From positions 2,976,001 through 3,040,000 of the forward strand of contig NZ_CP022303.1 in NCBI RefSeq assembly GCF_004216475.1: a stretch of 64,000 nucleotides of DNA. Reading direction: 5' to 3'. This document shows positions 18,006 through 25,469 of the stretch, one piece after another. The notes beneath the pieces are model-generated. The model saw only the letters and a program-made list of their open reading frames with translations, did no database searches and was not told where the DNA came from. The stretch is from Thalassococcus sp. S3 (GTDB lineage Bacteria; Pseudomonadota; Alphaproteobacteria; Rhodobacterales; Rhodobacteraceae). Position 1 is the first letter of the stretch. Every line of letters starts with the position of its first letter. The translations under genes were made by a program, and so were the position numbers.

Positions 18006-18488
18006 ATGACCCTTTCCAAGATCTCGCGTGCCCCCCTTCCTGCCGACAGCCTTTTGCATCAGCGCTTCGAAACCGGCGATTTCCTGGACTGTTTCGCGAC
18101 CGAGGCCGCACTTGGCGCCCGGGACGCGGCGGAGATTGTCACCGATTTTCCCGGATGGGCCCAAAGCCTCGTCCAGCTTCGCAACCTGTTGGTCGCGCCT
18201 TTCGGGCTGCGCGGTGACAGCCCGGATGTACCGGACAAGATCGGGCTTTTCCCGGTCGAAACCGAAACCTCGAACGAGGTGATCGCAGGCTTTGATGACA
18301 AACACCTCAACTTCCAGGTGTCTGTCTATGCCGATGGCAGCCGCGTGTCGGTCGCGACATGGGTGCGGCCTCACAATCTGGGCGGGCGGGCGTATCTGGC
18401 AACGATCATGCCATTTCATATTTTCATAGTCCGGGACGCGCTGGCGCGGGTGGGCCGTGTCGACGCGTCCCGGGCTCGACCTGCTTGA
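18006..18488 (+). CDS. DUF2867 family protein
   Basis: 160 aa of unknown function. Seen: an N-terminal LHQRFETGDFLDCF, a central GWAQSLVQLRNLLVAPFGLR, then IGLFPVETETSNEVIAGFDDKHLNFQVSV in separate blocks and a final MPFHIFIVRDALARVG. This pattern fits the DUF2867 family (alpha/beta, related to SRPBCC-like ligand-binding proteins). The 264-base stretch upstream of it, after hisA, has no gene I can support. No clear Shine-Dalgarno precedes the ATG, so the start is tentative. It converges with the DUF302 gene 6 bases away. Confidence 0.75.
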   Translation: MTLSKISRAPLPADSLLHQRFETGDFLDCFATEAALGARDAAEIVTDFPGWAQSLVQLRNLLVAPFGLRGDSPDVPDKIGLFPVETETSNEVIAGFDDKHLNFQVSVYADGSRVSVATWVRPHNLGGRAYLATIMPFHIFIVRDALARVGRVDASRARPA

Positions 18489-18494
18489 CGCAGA

Positions 18495-18941
18495 TCAGTT
18501 GGCAGCCGCCTCTGTCAGATTGCCGAGCGCGCCCTGCATGCGGGAAATGACCTCGGCATCCCCCGGGATTTCGAGAGCAGAGAGCATATCTGCCGGATCC
18601 TCGTAGACCAGCCAGACCTGACCGGTCCCGTCTTCGTAAGCCAGCACCTTCAGCGGCAGGTAAAGTCCGGCGAGCGGGTCCGCCTGCATGGCCGGTGTGC
18701 CCAGCTTGGGATTGCCGAAAATCAGAAGCTGCGCGTCCGACAGCTCCATCTCGACGCTGGCGGCCCCTGCCCCGTGATCAACCCGCGCAAAGACCGTGCC
18801 GCCGGCATTGCCCACGGCGGCCTCCAAGGCATCAATGGCCTCGCCGACGCTTTTGCTGGTTTCAATCTTGGTCAATTCGCCTGCCGCGGCGGTAAATGTA
18901 CTGGCCAGCGTGACCATGCCCGCGACAAAAAGAGATTTCAT
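18495..18941 (-). CDS. Periplasmic DUF302 family protein
   Basis: 148 aa with a Sec signal peptide (MKSLFVAGMVTLASTFTAAA). The rest is a DUF302 domain: SVGEAIDALEAAVGNAGGTVFARVDH in outline, LLIFGNPKLGTPAMQADPLAG (LLIFGNPKLGTPLM-like, the strongest family motif) and LPLKVLAYEDGTGQVWL. DUF302 proteins are small alpha/beta proteins of unknown biochemical role, often exported. The ATG at 18941 is chosen for the signal peptide; the frame is open further upstream without conserved sequence. It is divergent from hisF. Confidence 0.87.
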   Translation of the reverse strand: MKSLFVAGMVTLASTFTAAAGELTKIETSKSVGEAIDALEAAVGNAGGTVFARVDHGAGAASVEMELSDAQLLIFGNPKLGTPAMQADPLAGLYLPLKVLAYEDGTGQVWLVYEDPADMLSALEIPGDAEVISRMQGALGNLTEAAAN

Positions 18942-19061
18942 TTCAAAGTCCTCACTTGATGATGTCATCGGCAAATCGCCACAGCATTGACGCCCTTGCC
19001 AATCACATCTCTGGCATCGGCGCGGCTTTGCCGCTAGGAGGGCGGCGAAAGAGGAGTTGCC

Positions 19062-19823
19062 ATGCTCAAGACCCGCATCATCCCTTGCCTGGACGTGGCC
19101 GACGGGCGCGTCGTCAAGGGCGTGAACTTTGTCGATCTTGTCGATGCCGGCGATCCTGTCGATGCCGCCCGCGCCTATGACGCGGCGGGCGCGGATGAGC
19201 TTTGCTTTCTCGACATCCACGCCACCCATGAAAACCGCGGCACGATGTTCGATGTGGTGCAACGCACCGCCGAACAATGCTATATCCCCCTGACCGTGGG
19301 TGGGGGTGTGCGAAGCCGCGAGGATGTGCGCGATCTTCTGCTCGCGGGCGCGGACAAGGTCTCGTTCAACTCTGCCGCCGTGGCGCGCCCGGGCGTCGTT
19401 GCCGAAGCGGCGGACCAGTTCGGCAGCCAGTGCATCGTCGTCGCCATCGACGCCAAGACGGTCAGCCCCGGAAAATGGGAAATCTTCACGCATGGCGGGC
19501 GCAGACCCACCGGCATCGACGCTGTGGAATTCGCCCGCACTGTGGCCGCGAAAGGCGCTGGTGAGATCCTTTTGACCTCGATGGATCGGGACGGCACCCG
19601 CGCAGGGTTCAATCTGCCCCTGACCCGCGCCATTTCAGACGCCGTCGATATCCCGGTCATCGCGTCCGGCGGTGTCGGAACGCTCGATCACCTGGTCGAG
19701 GGCGTCACGAAAGGTGGGGCCAGCGCGGTCCTCGCCGCGTCGATCTTTCATTTCGGCGATTTCACCATCGCCGAGGCAAAGGCGCATATGGCAGCTGCCG
19801 GTATTCCCATGAGGCTCACATGA
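19062..19823 (+). CDS. hisF: Imidazole glycerol phosphate synthase, cyclase subunit
   Basis: 253 aa TIM barrel that joins with HisH to close the imidazole ring. Catalytic Asp residues lie in [14 protein letters not shown] (near residue 11) and in [15 protein letters not shown]. Phosphate loops TVGGGVR and [11 protein letters not shown] are present. GAGGAG is well placed before the ATG. The stop overlaps the hisE start by 4 bases, so the two are coupled. Confidence 0.98.
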   Translation: MLKTRIIPCLDVADGRVVKGVNFVDLVDAGDPVDAARAYDAAGADELCFLDIHATHENRGTMFDVVQRTAEQCYIPLTVGGGVRSREDVRDLLLAGADKVSFNSAAVARPGVVAEAADQFGSQCIVVAIDAKTVSPGKWEIFTHGGRRPTGIDAVEFARTVAAKGAGEILLTSMDRDGTRAGFNLPLTRAISDAVDIPVIASGGVGTLDHLVEGVTKGGASAVLAASIFHFGDFTIAEAKAHMAAAGIPMRLT

Positions 19824-20131
19824 CGCTGGAAGAGCTTTTCAACACCATCGAAGCGCGCAAATCGGCGGATCCGCAATCAAGCTGGACCGCCAAACTACTT
19901 GCCAAAGGGCCCGAAAAATGCGCCGAGAAGTTCGGTGAGGAGGCCGTTGAGGCCATCATCGAAGCGGTCAAGGGCGACCGCGACCGCCTGAGATCCGAAG
20001 CCGCGGACGTGATCTATCATCTGCTTGTGATGCTTGCCGCCCGGGATGTGTCGCTCTCCGATGTCCTGGACGAACTTGCGGCGCGGCAGGGAACATCCGG
20101 ACTGTCGGAAAAAGCCGCGCGCTCTGAATAG
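19820..20131 (+). CDS. hisE: Phosphoribosyl-ATP pyrophosphatase
   Basis: 103 aa all-alpha MazG-like enzyme that performs the second step of histidine synthesis, removing pyrophosphate from phosphoribosyl-ATP. The Mg-binding motif is visible: [17 protein letters not shown] (about 35-51) and [14 protein letters not shown]. Overlaps hisF by 4 bases. The next gene ends head-on 1 base away. Confidence 0.96.
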   Translation: MTLEELFNTIEARKSADPQSSWTAKLLAKGPEKCAEKFGEEAVEAIIEAVKGDRDRLRSEAADVIYHLLVMLAARDVSLSDVLDELAARQGTSGLSEKAARSE

Positions 20132-20132
20132 G

Positions 20133-21440
20133 TCAGAAATTCCGGGTCAGGCCGATCTGACATTCACTGACATCGTAGTCGAAAAACGCGATATTCGAGC
20201 GGTTTACCGTGTGCGAGCAGGTCAGCACGGGCGTGAAGCCGCGCCAATCCAGGTTGGCGTTCTGAAACGACGCATCAATGCGAAGAAACTCGTCGCCGCG
20301 CGTCCGGCTCGTCAAAGGAAAGGTATCCTTGTAGTCGCGCGTTCCGATCTCGAAGCTCATGCCGGTTGTCAGTCCTCCGGGCCACTGCTTGATAACGCGG
20401 CCAAAGACCGCCCCGCTGGTATAGTTCTGATGCAGGGCATTGGGTCGGCTTTCATCCAGGCGCACACCACCGACGAAGGTCAGGTCAGGCCGGGGGGAAA
20501 ACGCAACCCCACCGCTTCCGGAAAAAAACGGCCCATCGAGCGGCGCTGCGTCGGGATAGGTTCTTTCCTCATAGCTCGTTTGCACAAAGACACTTGTGCG
20601 GGCCCCGATCCTGCGATCCAGACCAGCCTGAAGGCCGATCGCGGAATTGTCGTCGTCATCCTCCCGCCATGTCTTGCGCGCATAGGGCCCGACGAACCAC
20701 TGGTATTGAACGGCCCGCCTTTGATACCGCGCGCCAAGGGACAAGGTCGCGGAATTGTGGATCGCATCTTCATAGCCGCGTCCCGTAACGGACCAATCAA
20801 AGACAAGGCGATCCGTCCGCGACAGCGGATGGCGCAGATATCCAGAAAGCCCCAGAAGCAATCCAACACCCGACGCCGCGCGGCTGGTAATCCGGGATGG
20901 CGGGATGTTCGGATTTCCCGGATCGAATACCGTGTTCATCGTGCCGCGATTGATGTTGGTCGATGGAAGCATCGCGAAGTGCCCGGCAATGCCAAGGGGC
21001 TGTTCGCGGTCAATTTCAGACAGGAAGATGTGGTAGCTCTGCCGCATCCGCGGGTCGGGATCTACCTGCAACAAGGCGCGAAAGTGGTGGGAGGCCGCGC
21101 GAAAATCACCGTGCAGAAGAAGAGTATGCGCCAGTTCCCGACGCGCGTTGATATATGTGGGCACGCGCTGAAGGATCGAACGGAACACCGCAATCGCGGC
21201 TTCGAATTGTCCGTTTGCCTTCAGAACCCGTCCGCGGAGAAAGGCGCGGTCCTCCGGGGAAGGATTGGTCTCTTCGAGAAGCGCTTGGGCCTCGGCCACC
21301 TGCCCGGTCGCGACCAGATCCACCAGCCTGGCGTCAAAACCGGGCGCGTCGGACGCGCGCAATGGGCTGCCCGGGACACCCAAGAATGCAATACAAAGAC
21401 CCGTCAGCAGGCCAAGCCGAACCTTCACCCCGATCCGCAA
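20133..21440 (-). CDS. SLAM-type surface lipoprotein assembly modifier (TPR plus outer-membrane barrel)
   Basis: 435 aa. A Sec signal peptide (about 1-29) is followed by a TPR region (about 35-140; AEAQALLEE, KANGQFEAAIAVFRSIL, LLHGDFRAASHHFRALL) and a C-terminal DUF560-type beta-barrel (about 150-435) ending in ECQIGLTRNF with a terminal Phe, as expected for an outer-membrane protein. Motifs typical of SLAM such as DRLVFDWSVTGRGYED and RIGARTSVFVQTSYEERTYP are seen. SLAM proteins move lipoproteins with TbpB-like barrels to the cell surface. The adjacent upstream lipoprotein gene ends 3 bases before its start, making an operon with the probable client. Confidence 0.83.
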   Translation of the reverse strand: MRIGVKVRLGLLTGLCIAFLGVPGSPLRASDAPGFDARLVDLVATGQVAEAQALLEETNPSPEDRAFLRGRVLKANGQFEAAIAVFRSILQRVPTYINARRELAHTLLLHGDFRAASHHFRALLQVDPDPRMRQSYHIFLSEIDREQPLGIAGHFAMLPSTNINRGTMNTVFDPGNPNIPPSRITSRAASGVGLLLGLSGYLRHPLSRTDRLVFDWSVTGRGYEDAIHNSATLSLGARYQRRAVQYQWFVGPYARKTWREDDDDNSAIGLQAGLDRRIGARTSVFVQTSYEERTYPDAAPLDGPFFSGSGGVAFSPRPDLTFVGGVRLDESRPNALHQNYTSGAVFGRVIKQWPGGLTTGMSFEIGTRDYKDTFPLTSRTRGDEFLRIDASFQNANLDWRGFTPVLTCSHTVNRSNIAFFDYDVSECQIGLTRNF

Positions 21441-21443
21441 GAC

Positions 21444-22064
21444 TTATGGCGCGTCAGCGATGATCCCGCCCACCAGCACACCGTTGTTCTGCGAGTGCCC
21501 CGCAAAGGCCGTCACTGTCCGGTCACGCCCGATAAGACCCTGCATATTGCCCGTCACGCCGCCATAAGAGGCGGTTCCGCCGACAGATGAGCCGTTGATG
21601 GTGCCCGCAACGTCCAGACCGCCCGATTGACCGGTCAATGTTCCGGCATTGAAATCGGCATTCAGCGTGATCCGGCCTTTTTGATTGTCAGCCAGGGCAG
21701 CGGTGACATGGCTAAGCTGGTAGTCCCCCGTGTAAGTTGCCGTTGCTGCCGTTGGTGCCGGACCGACCTGGGTGTCCGGAGCGATCCCGGCAACACCAAG
21801 ATACCGTGTCGTGCCGGCGATCCGGCCCGTCTGGTAGCTGAACCCGCTCGTCACGCCGTTTTCGGTAACAAGGATACCCCCTTCCGTACTCGTGCCGGAT
21901 CCTGAAAAACCCTGATCCGGTATCGAACCATCGGACCGGAGCGTCACCAGATTGCTGTCGGGGGTAAGGGCGCCGTATCCTGGGCCGGAACTGCTTGAAC
22001 TGCTGCTGCATGCCGACAATGCCAAGGCAGATGTCAGGATTGCAAATGCATGAAGTATCTTCAT
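21444..22064 (-). CDS. Lipoprotein with TbpB-like C-terminal domain, probable SLAM client
   Basis: 206 aa. Signal peptide MKILHAFAILTSALALSAC with the lipidated Cys at 19, followed by a Ser run (SSSSSS), a flexible tether as in surface lipoproteins. The C-terminal half alternates beta strands with Gly-rich turns (YTGDYQLSHVTAAL, GRITLNADFNAGTLTGQSGG, VTAFAGHSQNNGVLVGG), like the small 8-stranded barrel of TbpB, HpuA and other SLAM-dependent proteins. The mature protein is short and has a single barrel. Start at 22064 chosen over 22073 because GAGGGG is better spaced; the difference is 3 codons. No iron box was recognised upstream. What it binds is unknown. Confidence 0.75.
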   Translation of the reverse strand: MKILHAFAILTSALALSACSSSSSSSGPGYGALTPDSNLVTLRSDGSIPDQGFSGSGTSTEGGILVTENGVTSGFSYQTGRIAGTTRYLGVAGIAPDTQVGPAPTAATATYTGDYQLSHVTAALADNQKGRITLNADFNAGTLTGQSGGLDVAGTINGSSVGGTASYGGVTGNMQGLIGRDRTVTAFAGHSQNNGVLVGGIIADAP

Positions 22065-22352
22065 CTTCGTCATTCCCCTCAAAACAATGCATACGAGAAA
22101 GGATGCCTTATTCGCGAGGTACGTACCCGTCCCAACCGGCAACCGATAGCGCATCGGGTTGCGACTGTGGGGTTGCAGAGAACAGAGCGGTCAAGAAAAA
22201 CATCGCTTTTCGGATCTGACAAGAAAGGCTTCCGCTGTGACGTCCTGCTCAAAGCGCGTCATGAACAGTGTTCCCTGCCCCGATTGCCGGGGAAAACGAT
22301 GTTTGATGGAACGTTCCATTTGCTGCGCACCGTTCAGCGAGACAGCAAAAGA

Positions 22353-22820
22353 TCAAAGTTTTGAAGAGATTACGCCTGTTGCAAACCCGCCCATGCGCAA
22401 TTCACCAAAGAGCCGCTGATATTCGATTTTCGGACATCTGTTCTGGATGACGTCGACCCCGCGCGCTTCGGCCCTTGCTGCCGCTTCGCTGTGTTGCACG
22501 CCTATCTGCATCCAAATCGTTTTCAACTTGGGAAAAACCTCAAGCGCGTCATCCACAATCGGCGGCACGGCCTCGGATCTGCGGAAGATGTCCACCATAT
22601 CCACATCGCGATTGATTTCGGCCAGTTCCGCGACAACCGGCTGTCCAAACAGCATCTTGCCCGCATGGCCCGGATTGACCGGCAAAACCGTGAAACCCTT
22701 CAGCGACAGGTACCGCGCCACGTAATAGCTCGGCCGGACCGGGTTCATCGACACGCCGACAACGGCAATTGTCTTGGTGTTGGTTAAAATGTCTTTCAGA
22801 AAAGCATCGGAATACGTCAT
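22353..22820 (-). CDS. CoA-binding protein (YccU-like Rossmann fold)
   Basis: 155 aa. The Rossmann start IAVVGVSMNPVRPSYYVARYL (split around the glycine loop), VLPVNPGHAGKMLFGQPVV, VDMVDIFRRSEAVPPIVDDAL, IWMQIGVQHSEAAARAEARG and the conserved end NRCPKIEYQRLF match the CoA_binding_2 family (YccU). The protein presumably binds CoA or an acyl-CoA in the cytoplasm; its physiological role is unknown. The 288 bases between it and the upstream lipoprotein gene hold no supported gene. Confidence 0.9.
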   Translation of the reverse strand: MTYSDAFLKDILTNTKTIAVVGVSMNPVRPSYYVARYLSLKGFTVLPVNPGHAGKMLFGQPVVAELAEINRDVDMVDIFRRSEAVPPIVDDALEVFPKLKTIWMQIGVQHSEAAARAEARGVDVIQNRCPKIEYQRLFGELRMGGFATGVISSKL

Positions 22821-22849
22821 GGGGCGACAGTATCGCGCGTGCGTAAAAG

Positions 22850-22881
22850 AAAAAAGCGCTCAGAACCTTGGTCCTGAGCGC
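22850..22881 (-). terminator. Intrinsic terminator with T run on the minus strand
   Basis: Stem at 22856-22863 and 22874-22881 with inner ACC/GGT pairing, followed on the minus strand by six T residues. Ends either the candidate sRNA or the YHS transcript. Confidence 0.7.
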
Positions 22882-22938
22882 AAGTCACGGAACGAGGGAC
22901 AGTGAAGTGACCCGCGAGAGTTCCGGTCCCGCGGTCAT
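22850..22938 (-). ncRNA. Candidate small RNA with intrinsic terminator
   Basis: On the minus strand a structured segment ends in an 8-base stem GCGCTCAG / CTGAGCGC followed by TTTTTT, a textbook intrinsic terminator (22850-22881). About 57 bases upstream lies TTGAAG (22965-22970) and TATCTC (22945-22950) with 14 bases between, which resembles RpoH-type promoters of Rhodobacterales. The interior contains paired elements GGAAC..GTTCC and GTCAC..GTGAC in interleaved order. It could instead be the 3' UTR of the YHS gene upstream. No known RNA family was recognised. Confidence 0.38.
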
Positions 22939-23008
22939 GACTAAGAGATAGGCACCGCACGCGGCTTCAAAAGAGGCAGTAAAAGGCTCGTGAAGTACGT
23001 TTTATGTA

Positions 23009-23030
23009 GATCGGCGACTTTTCGCCGATC
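23009..23030 (-). terminator. Hairpin overlapping the YHS gene stop
   Basis: Perfect 9-base stem GATCGGCGA / TCGCCGATC with a 4-base loop, beginning within the stop codon of the minus-strand YHS gene. It has no T run, so it may protect the 3' end or terminate weakly. Confidence 0.5.
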
Positions 23031-23484
23031 AGCCATAAAGAACGGACGGCCAATGCGCGTTGGCCTTGGCGATATTGCCAGGCACGTCACGCTCCCACAA
23101 GGCGCGGACGCGGGTGTTGAAATTGAGATAAAGCTTGCCGTCCACGATGCGCCACGCATCCGGCTCGGTCTTGGCCGTGTACCCGCGCGAGACCGCGTAA
23201 GCGCAATAACCGCCGTATTGCGGTGCATAGGCCTTTGGGTTGGCCTCGAACGCGGCGCGATTGGAGGCGGAGGCAAATGACCACATTCCACGCTTCCATT
23301 TCAGCTTCAATTCCGGGCGCCCGCGCACGGGCTTGCCGTCAACGAAGTAAGAGACCGGATCATAGCCGTTGATGACGTCGCCGTTGCGGATAAAAAACCA
23401 CGATTGTTCCGCCTGCGCAGGCAAAGCGAACCCGAACGCGAAAGAGGTGGTCAGCCCGGCAAGAAGCTGGCGGCGGTGCAACAT
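23029..23484 (-). CDS. Exported YHS-domain protein
   Basis: 151 aa. The start MLHRRQLLAGLTTSFAFGFA is a signal peptide with twin arginines (HRRQLLAG), so Tat export is possible. The YHS-like region includes INGYDPVSYFVDGKPVRG and WSFASASNRAAFEANPKAYAP, followed by the extension YGGYCAYAVSRGYTAKTEPDAW common to YHS proteins of this type in Proteobacteria. Metal (copper or iron) binding is presumed for the family but not shown. ATG at 23484 is preferred to the one at 23517 because GGAG lies 6 bases upstream and the signal peptide begins there. Confidence 0.85.
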   Translation of the reverse strand: MLHRRQLLAGLTTSFAFGFALPAQAEQSWFFIRNGDVINGYDPVSYFVDGKPVRGRPELKLKWKRGMWSFASASNRAAFEANPKAYAPQYGGYCAYAVSRGYTAKTEPDAWRIVDGKLYLNFNTRVRALWERDVPGNIAKANAHWPSVLYG

Positions 23485-23583
23485 GGACGACTCCAAGACA
23501 GCATAGAACAAGGGCACAATCGCAGAGCCCCCGATTCCAGGCCAGAGCGGTGACGCAGATGTGAGAGCCGGTGACCGCGCCCG

Positions 23584-23928
23584 TTAGTCCAGAATGTCCT
23601 CGATCACGTCAAAGGCCTCTTCAAAGACTTTCTTCAGTATGCTTTTCCGCCGCTTGCGCTTTTTCGGCTTCGGCGGTTTGCGCGGCACCTCCCGATACAC
23701 GGGGGCCTGCTTGCGCGCCCGGCTAGCAGCCACCAGGTCACGCTCACCATGCTTGTCCTTGCGCAATCGTTTCAGATCATGAAGCGGCGCACCGCAGGCG
23801 GAACAGGACAATTCGTGCCGGTCCCGTCCGTTCAGAACCAGCGCCGCCCGTGTACCGCAATAACAACATGTCGCGATTTTCGTGGGATATCCGATGTCAG
23901 CCCCCTGCCTCTGTTGTCTTGGATGCAT
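23584..23928 (-). CDS. Small zinc-ribbon protein
   Basis: 114 aa. Two CxxC knuckles form a zinc ribbon: CCYCG near residue 22 and CSACG near residue 44, followed by a very basic stretch (PKPKKRKRRKSILKK, about 87-101) and an acidic helix at the end (FEEAFDVIEDILD). Function unknown; nucleic acid binding is a reasonable guess. The start overlaps the 3' end of rlmB by 32 bases. The ribbon begins just after an ACG codon where an ATG would give a more compact protein, so the true start is uncertain. Confidence 0.65.
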   Translation of the reverse strand: MHPRQQRQGADIGYPTKIATCCYCGTRAALVLNGRDRHELSCSACGAPLHDLKRLRKDKHGERDLVAASRARKQAPVYREVPRKPPKPKKRKRRKSILKKVFEEAFDVIEDILD

Positions 23929-24682
23929 ATAGCGCAATCGCCGCCGCATTTGAGACGTTGAGCGATCCAAAGCCGCGAGCCGCGTCAATGCGAACCAGGG
24001 CATCGCAGGTCAGCTTGGTCTTTTCGCGCAGCCCCGGCCCTTCGGACCCGAGCACCAGAGCGACCGGACGCGTGGACTGATCCTTGAGCGTCGCCTCGAT
24101 GGTCTCTTCGGCGTCCCCGTCCAGACCCAGAACGATGTAGCCCATATTCTGCAGTGACACGATCGTGTCGGAGAGGTTGCGCACCCTCAGATACGGCTGC
24201 CGCTCCAAAGCGCCGCTTGCCGCCTTGGCCAGAGCCCCGGTTTCGGGCGCGGAATGATGACGCGTGCCAATCACCGCCGACGCGCCCAGAACTTCTGCCG
24301 AACGAAGGATGGCGCCCACGTTATGCGGATCGCTCACCCGGTCGAGCAAGAGCAGGCGCGGCGTCTCAGCACCGACGGCCACGTCCTCTAGCGGTCCCCA
24401 GTCAAGCGGCTTGACCTCCATCGCCGCGCCTTGATGAACCGAAGCGGGATCAAGAGGGGCGCTAAACTTCCGCGGATCGACCACCTCGGGCACCAGACCC
24501 GAGGACGCGATCGCATCCTCCAGCTTGGCCGCGGCATTTCGCGTGACCATGAGGCGCAGCTTTTCTCGCCTGGGGTTCAGCAGCGCATCCCGAACAGCAT
24601 GAAGACCAAAGAGCCAAACAGTCTCTGACGCGGCGGCCTTGCGGGCTTGTTCCTTTTCGATAACCCATCTGGGTTTTTTCAT
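23897..24682 (-). CDS. rlmB: 23S rRNA 2'-O-methyltransferase RlmB (SpoU family)
   Basis: 261 aa SPOUT methyltransferase that modifies G2251 of 23S rRNA using SAM. Shows an N-terminal substrate-binding domain (VWLFGLHAVRDALLNP) and the three SpoU motifs: DPHNVGAILRSAEVLGAS, LVLGSEGPGLR and SLNVSNAAAIALYA, together forming the knotted SAM site. ATG at 24682 follows GGGGG by about 5 bases; the upstream in-frame ATG at 24712 is less likely. It is divergent from the tRNA-Tyr gene. Confidence 0.95.
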   Translation of the reverse strand: MKKPRWVIEKEQARKAAASETVWLFGLHAVRDALLNPRREKLRLMVTRNAAAKLEDAIASSGLVPEVVDPRKFSAPLDPASVHQGAAMEVKPLDWGPLEDVAVGAETPRLLLLDRVSDPHNVGAILRSAEVLGASAVIGTRHHSAPETGALAKAASGALERQPYLRVRNLSDTIVSLQNMGYIVLGLDGDAEETIEATLKDQSTRPVALVLGSEGPGLREKTKLTCDALVRIDAARGFGSLNVSNAAAIALYASKTTEAGG

Positions 24683-24738
24683 TTTATCCCCCGAAAACCA
24701 TCGGTCTTGCATGGCGCGTTGGCACAGGACTTTTCCTG

Positions 24739-24767
24739 TTGACGCCCCTCAGACGCGCTTGTAATCA
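24739..24767 (+). promoter_or_regulatory. Promoter of tRNA-Tyr
   Basis: TTGACG and TAATCA are separated by 17 bases, predicting a transcript start about 30 bases before the mature tRNA 5' end. A good sigma-70-type match at the expected place. Confidence 0.65.
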
Positions 24768-24802
24768 CGCGTTCACGCCCGGTGCAATGCACTTGGGCGC
24801 GT

Positions 24803-24886
24803 GGGCGACAGGCCGCAAGGTGTGGCAGGGGACTGTAACTCCCTCGCGGAGACGCACGCCTGGTTCGATTCCAGGGTCGCCCACCA
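24803..24886 (+). tRNA. tRNA-Tyr (anticodon GTA)
   Basis: 84 bases with encoded CCA. The acceptor stem GGGCGAC pairs fully with GTCGCCC, discriminator A. D arm GCC/GGC with GG in its loop. Anticodon stem GGGGA/TCCCT with loop CTGTAAC, so anticodon GTA. A 14-base long variable arm (as bacterial tRNA-Tyr requires) and T arm CCTGG/CCAGG with loop TTCGATT. Position 8 is A rather than the near-universal T, an oddity in the tertiary core. Confidence 0.93.
24871..24883 (+). repeat. Candidate attL: 3' end of tRNA-Tyr
   Basis: CCAGGGTCGCCCA, spanning the T-arm and acceptor 3' strand. It is matched at 12 of 13 positions by the copy at 27373-27385, which would bound a 2.5 kb insertion. Confidence 0.35.
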
Positions 24887-25469
24887 AACCTCCTAAAAAT
24901 CCAATAAAATCAATGACGACCTGTCCCGCAACCTCTTCTTTTGCGCTATTATAAATCAATAAGTTAGCAGCTGGGTGTCCCGCAGTTCTCGCCGGAATTG
25001 CGAATCTCACAGAAAATCCGGCGACCGTCTCCTGCGCCGACCGTCTCCCGGCCCGTTATGCTTGCACCGCGCTTCCTCTGGCAGCGCCATGATCGCAACG
25101 TTCAACTCACCCAGGGCCACATTCAAACTGTGCGCCACGCCCTTGTCGCAAGGATAAGTGAAGGTGCTGCACTCCCCATATCTGACCACGTCGTCGCCGA
25201 GCGCAGTCTTTCCTCTCATGTTGATTGCACTGCAGGCATATTCAGTGAGGACCGAACCTTTCACGATCCCGGGATTTCCATGTTACTGTCTACATCACTC
25301 GTGTCCGCCCAAAAGGCTGAAGTTCATCGAGAAAGACTGACCCATAAATCTGCAAAATCAGCCTATCGGAATAAAACCTACGTAATTTTTGCACGAGCAT
25401 TTAAGCTATGGGGCAGCGGTGAGACAATAAGTCGAAATGCCGTTTCCCAATTTTCATCATAGGTTTCTT
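24887..25469. other. Non-coding start of the tRNA-linked island
   Basis: 583 bases between tRNA-Tyr and the tailspike gene. Composition changes just after the CCA to AT-rich runs, with a GC-richer block around 25000-25170. A minus-strand frame of 85 codons (25007-25264) and a + frame of 154 codons exist, but neither has a ribosome-binding site or a domain I recognise; they may be decayed remnants. No integrase or transposase was seen. Confidence 0.5.

Noticed and set aside
20034..21590. + strand open frame of 518 codons opposite the SLAM gene
   Set aside because: Lies antisense to a protein with signal peptide, TPR and barrel; composition and residues look like an out-of-frame reading.
25007..25264. 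Minus-strand 85-codon frame in the tRNA island
   Set aside because: Looks partly coding in composition but no domain or ribosome-binding site could be found; not called as a gene.
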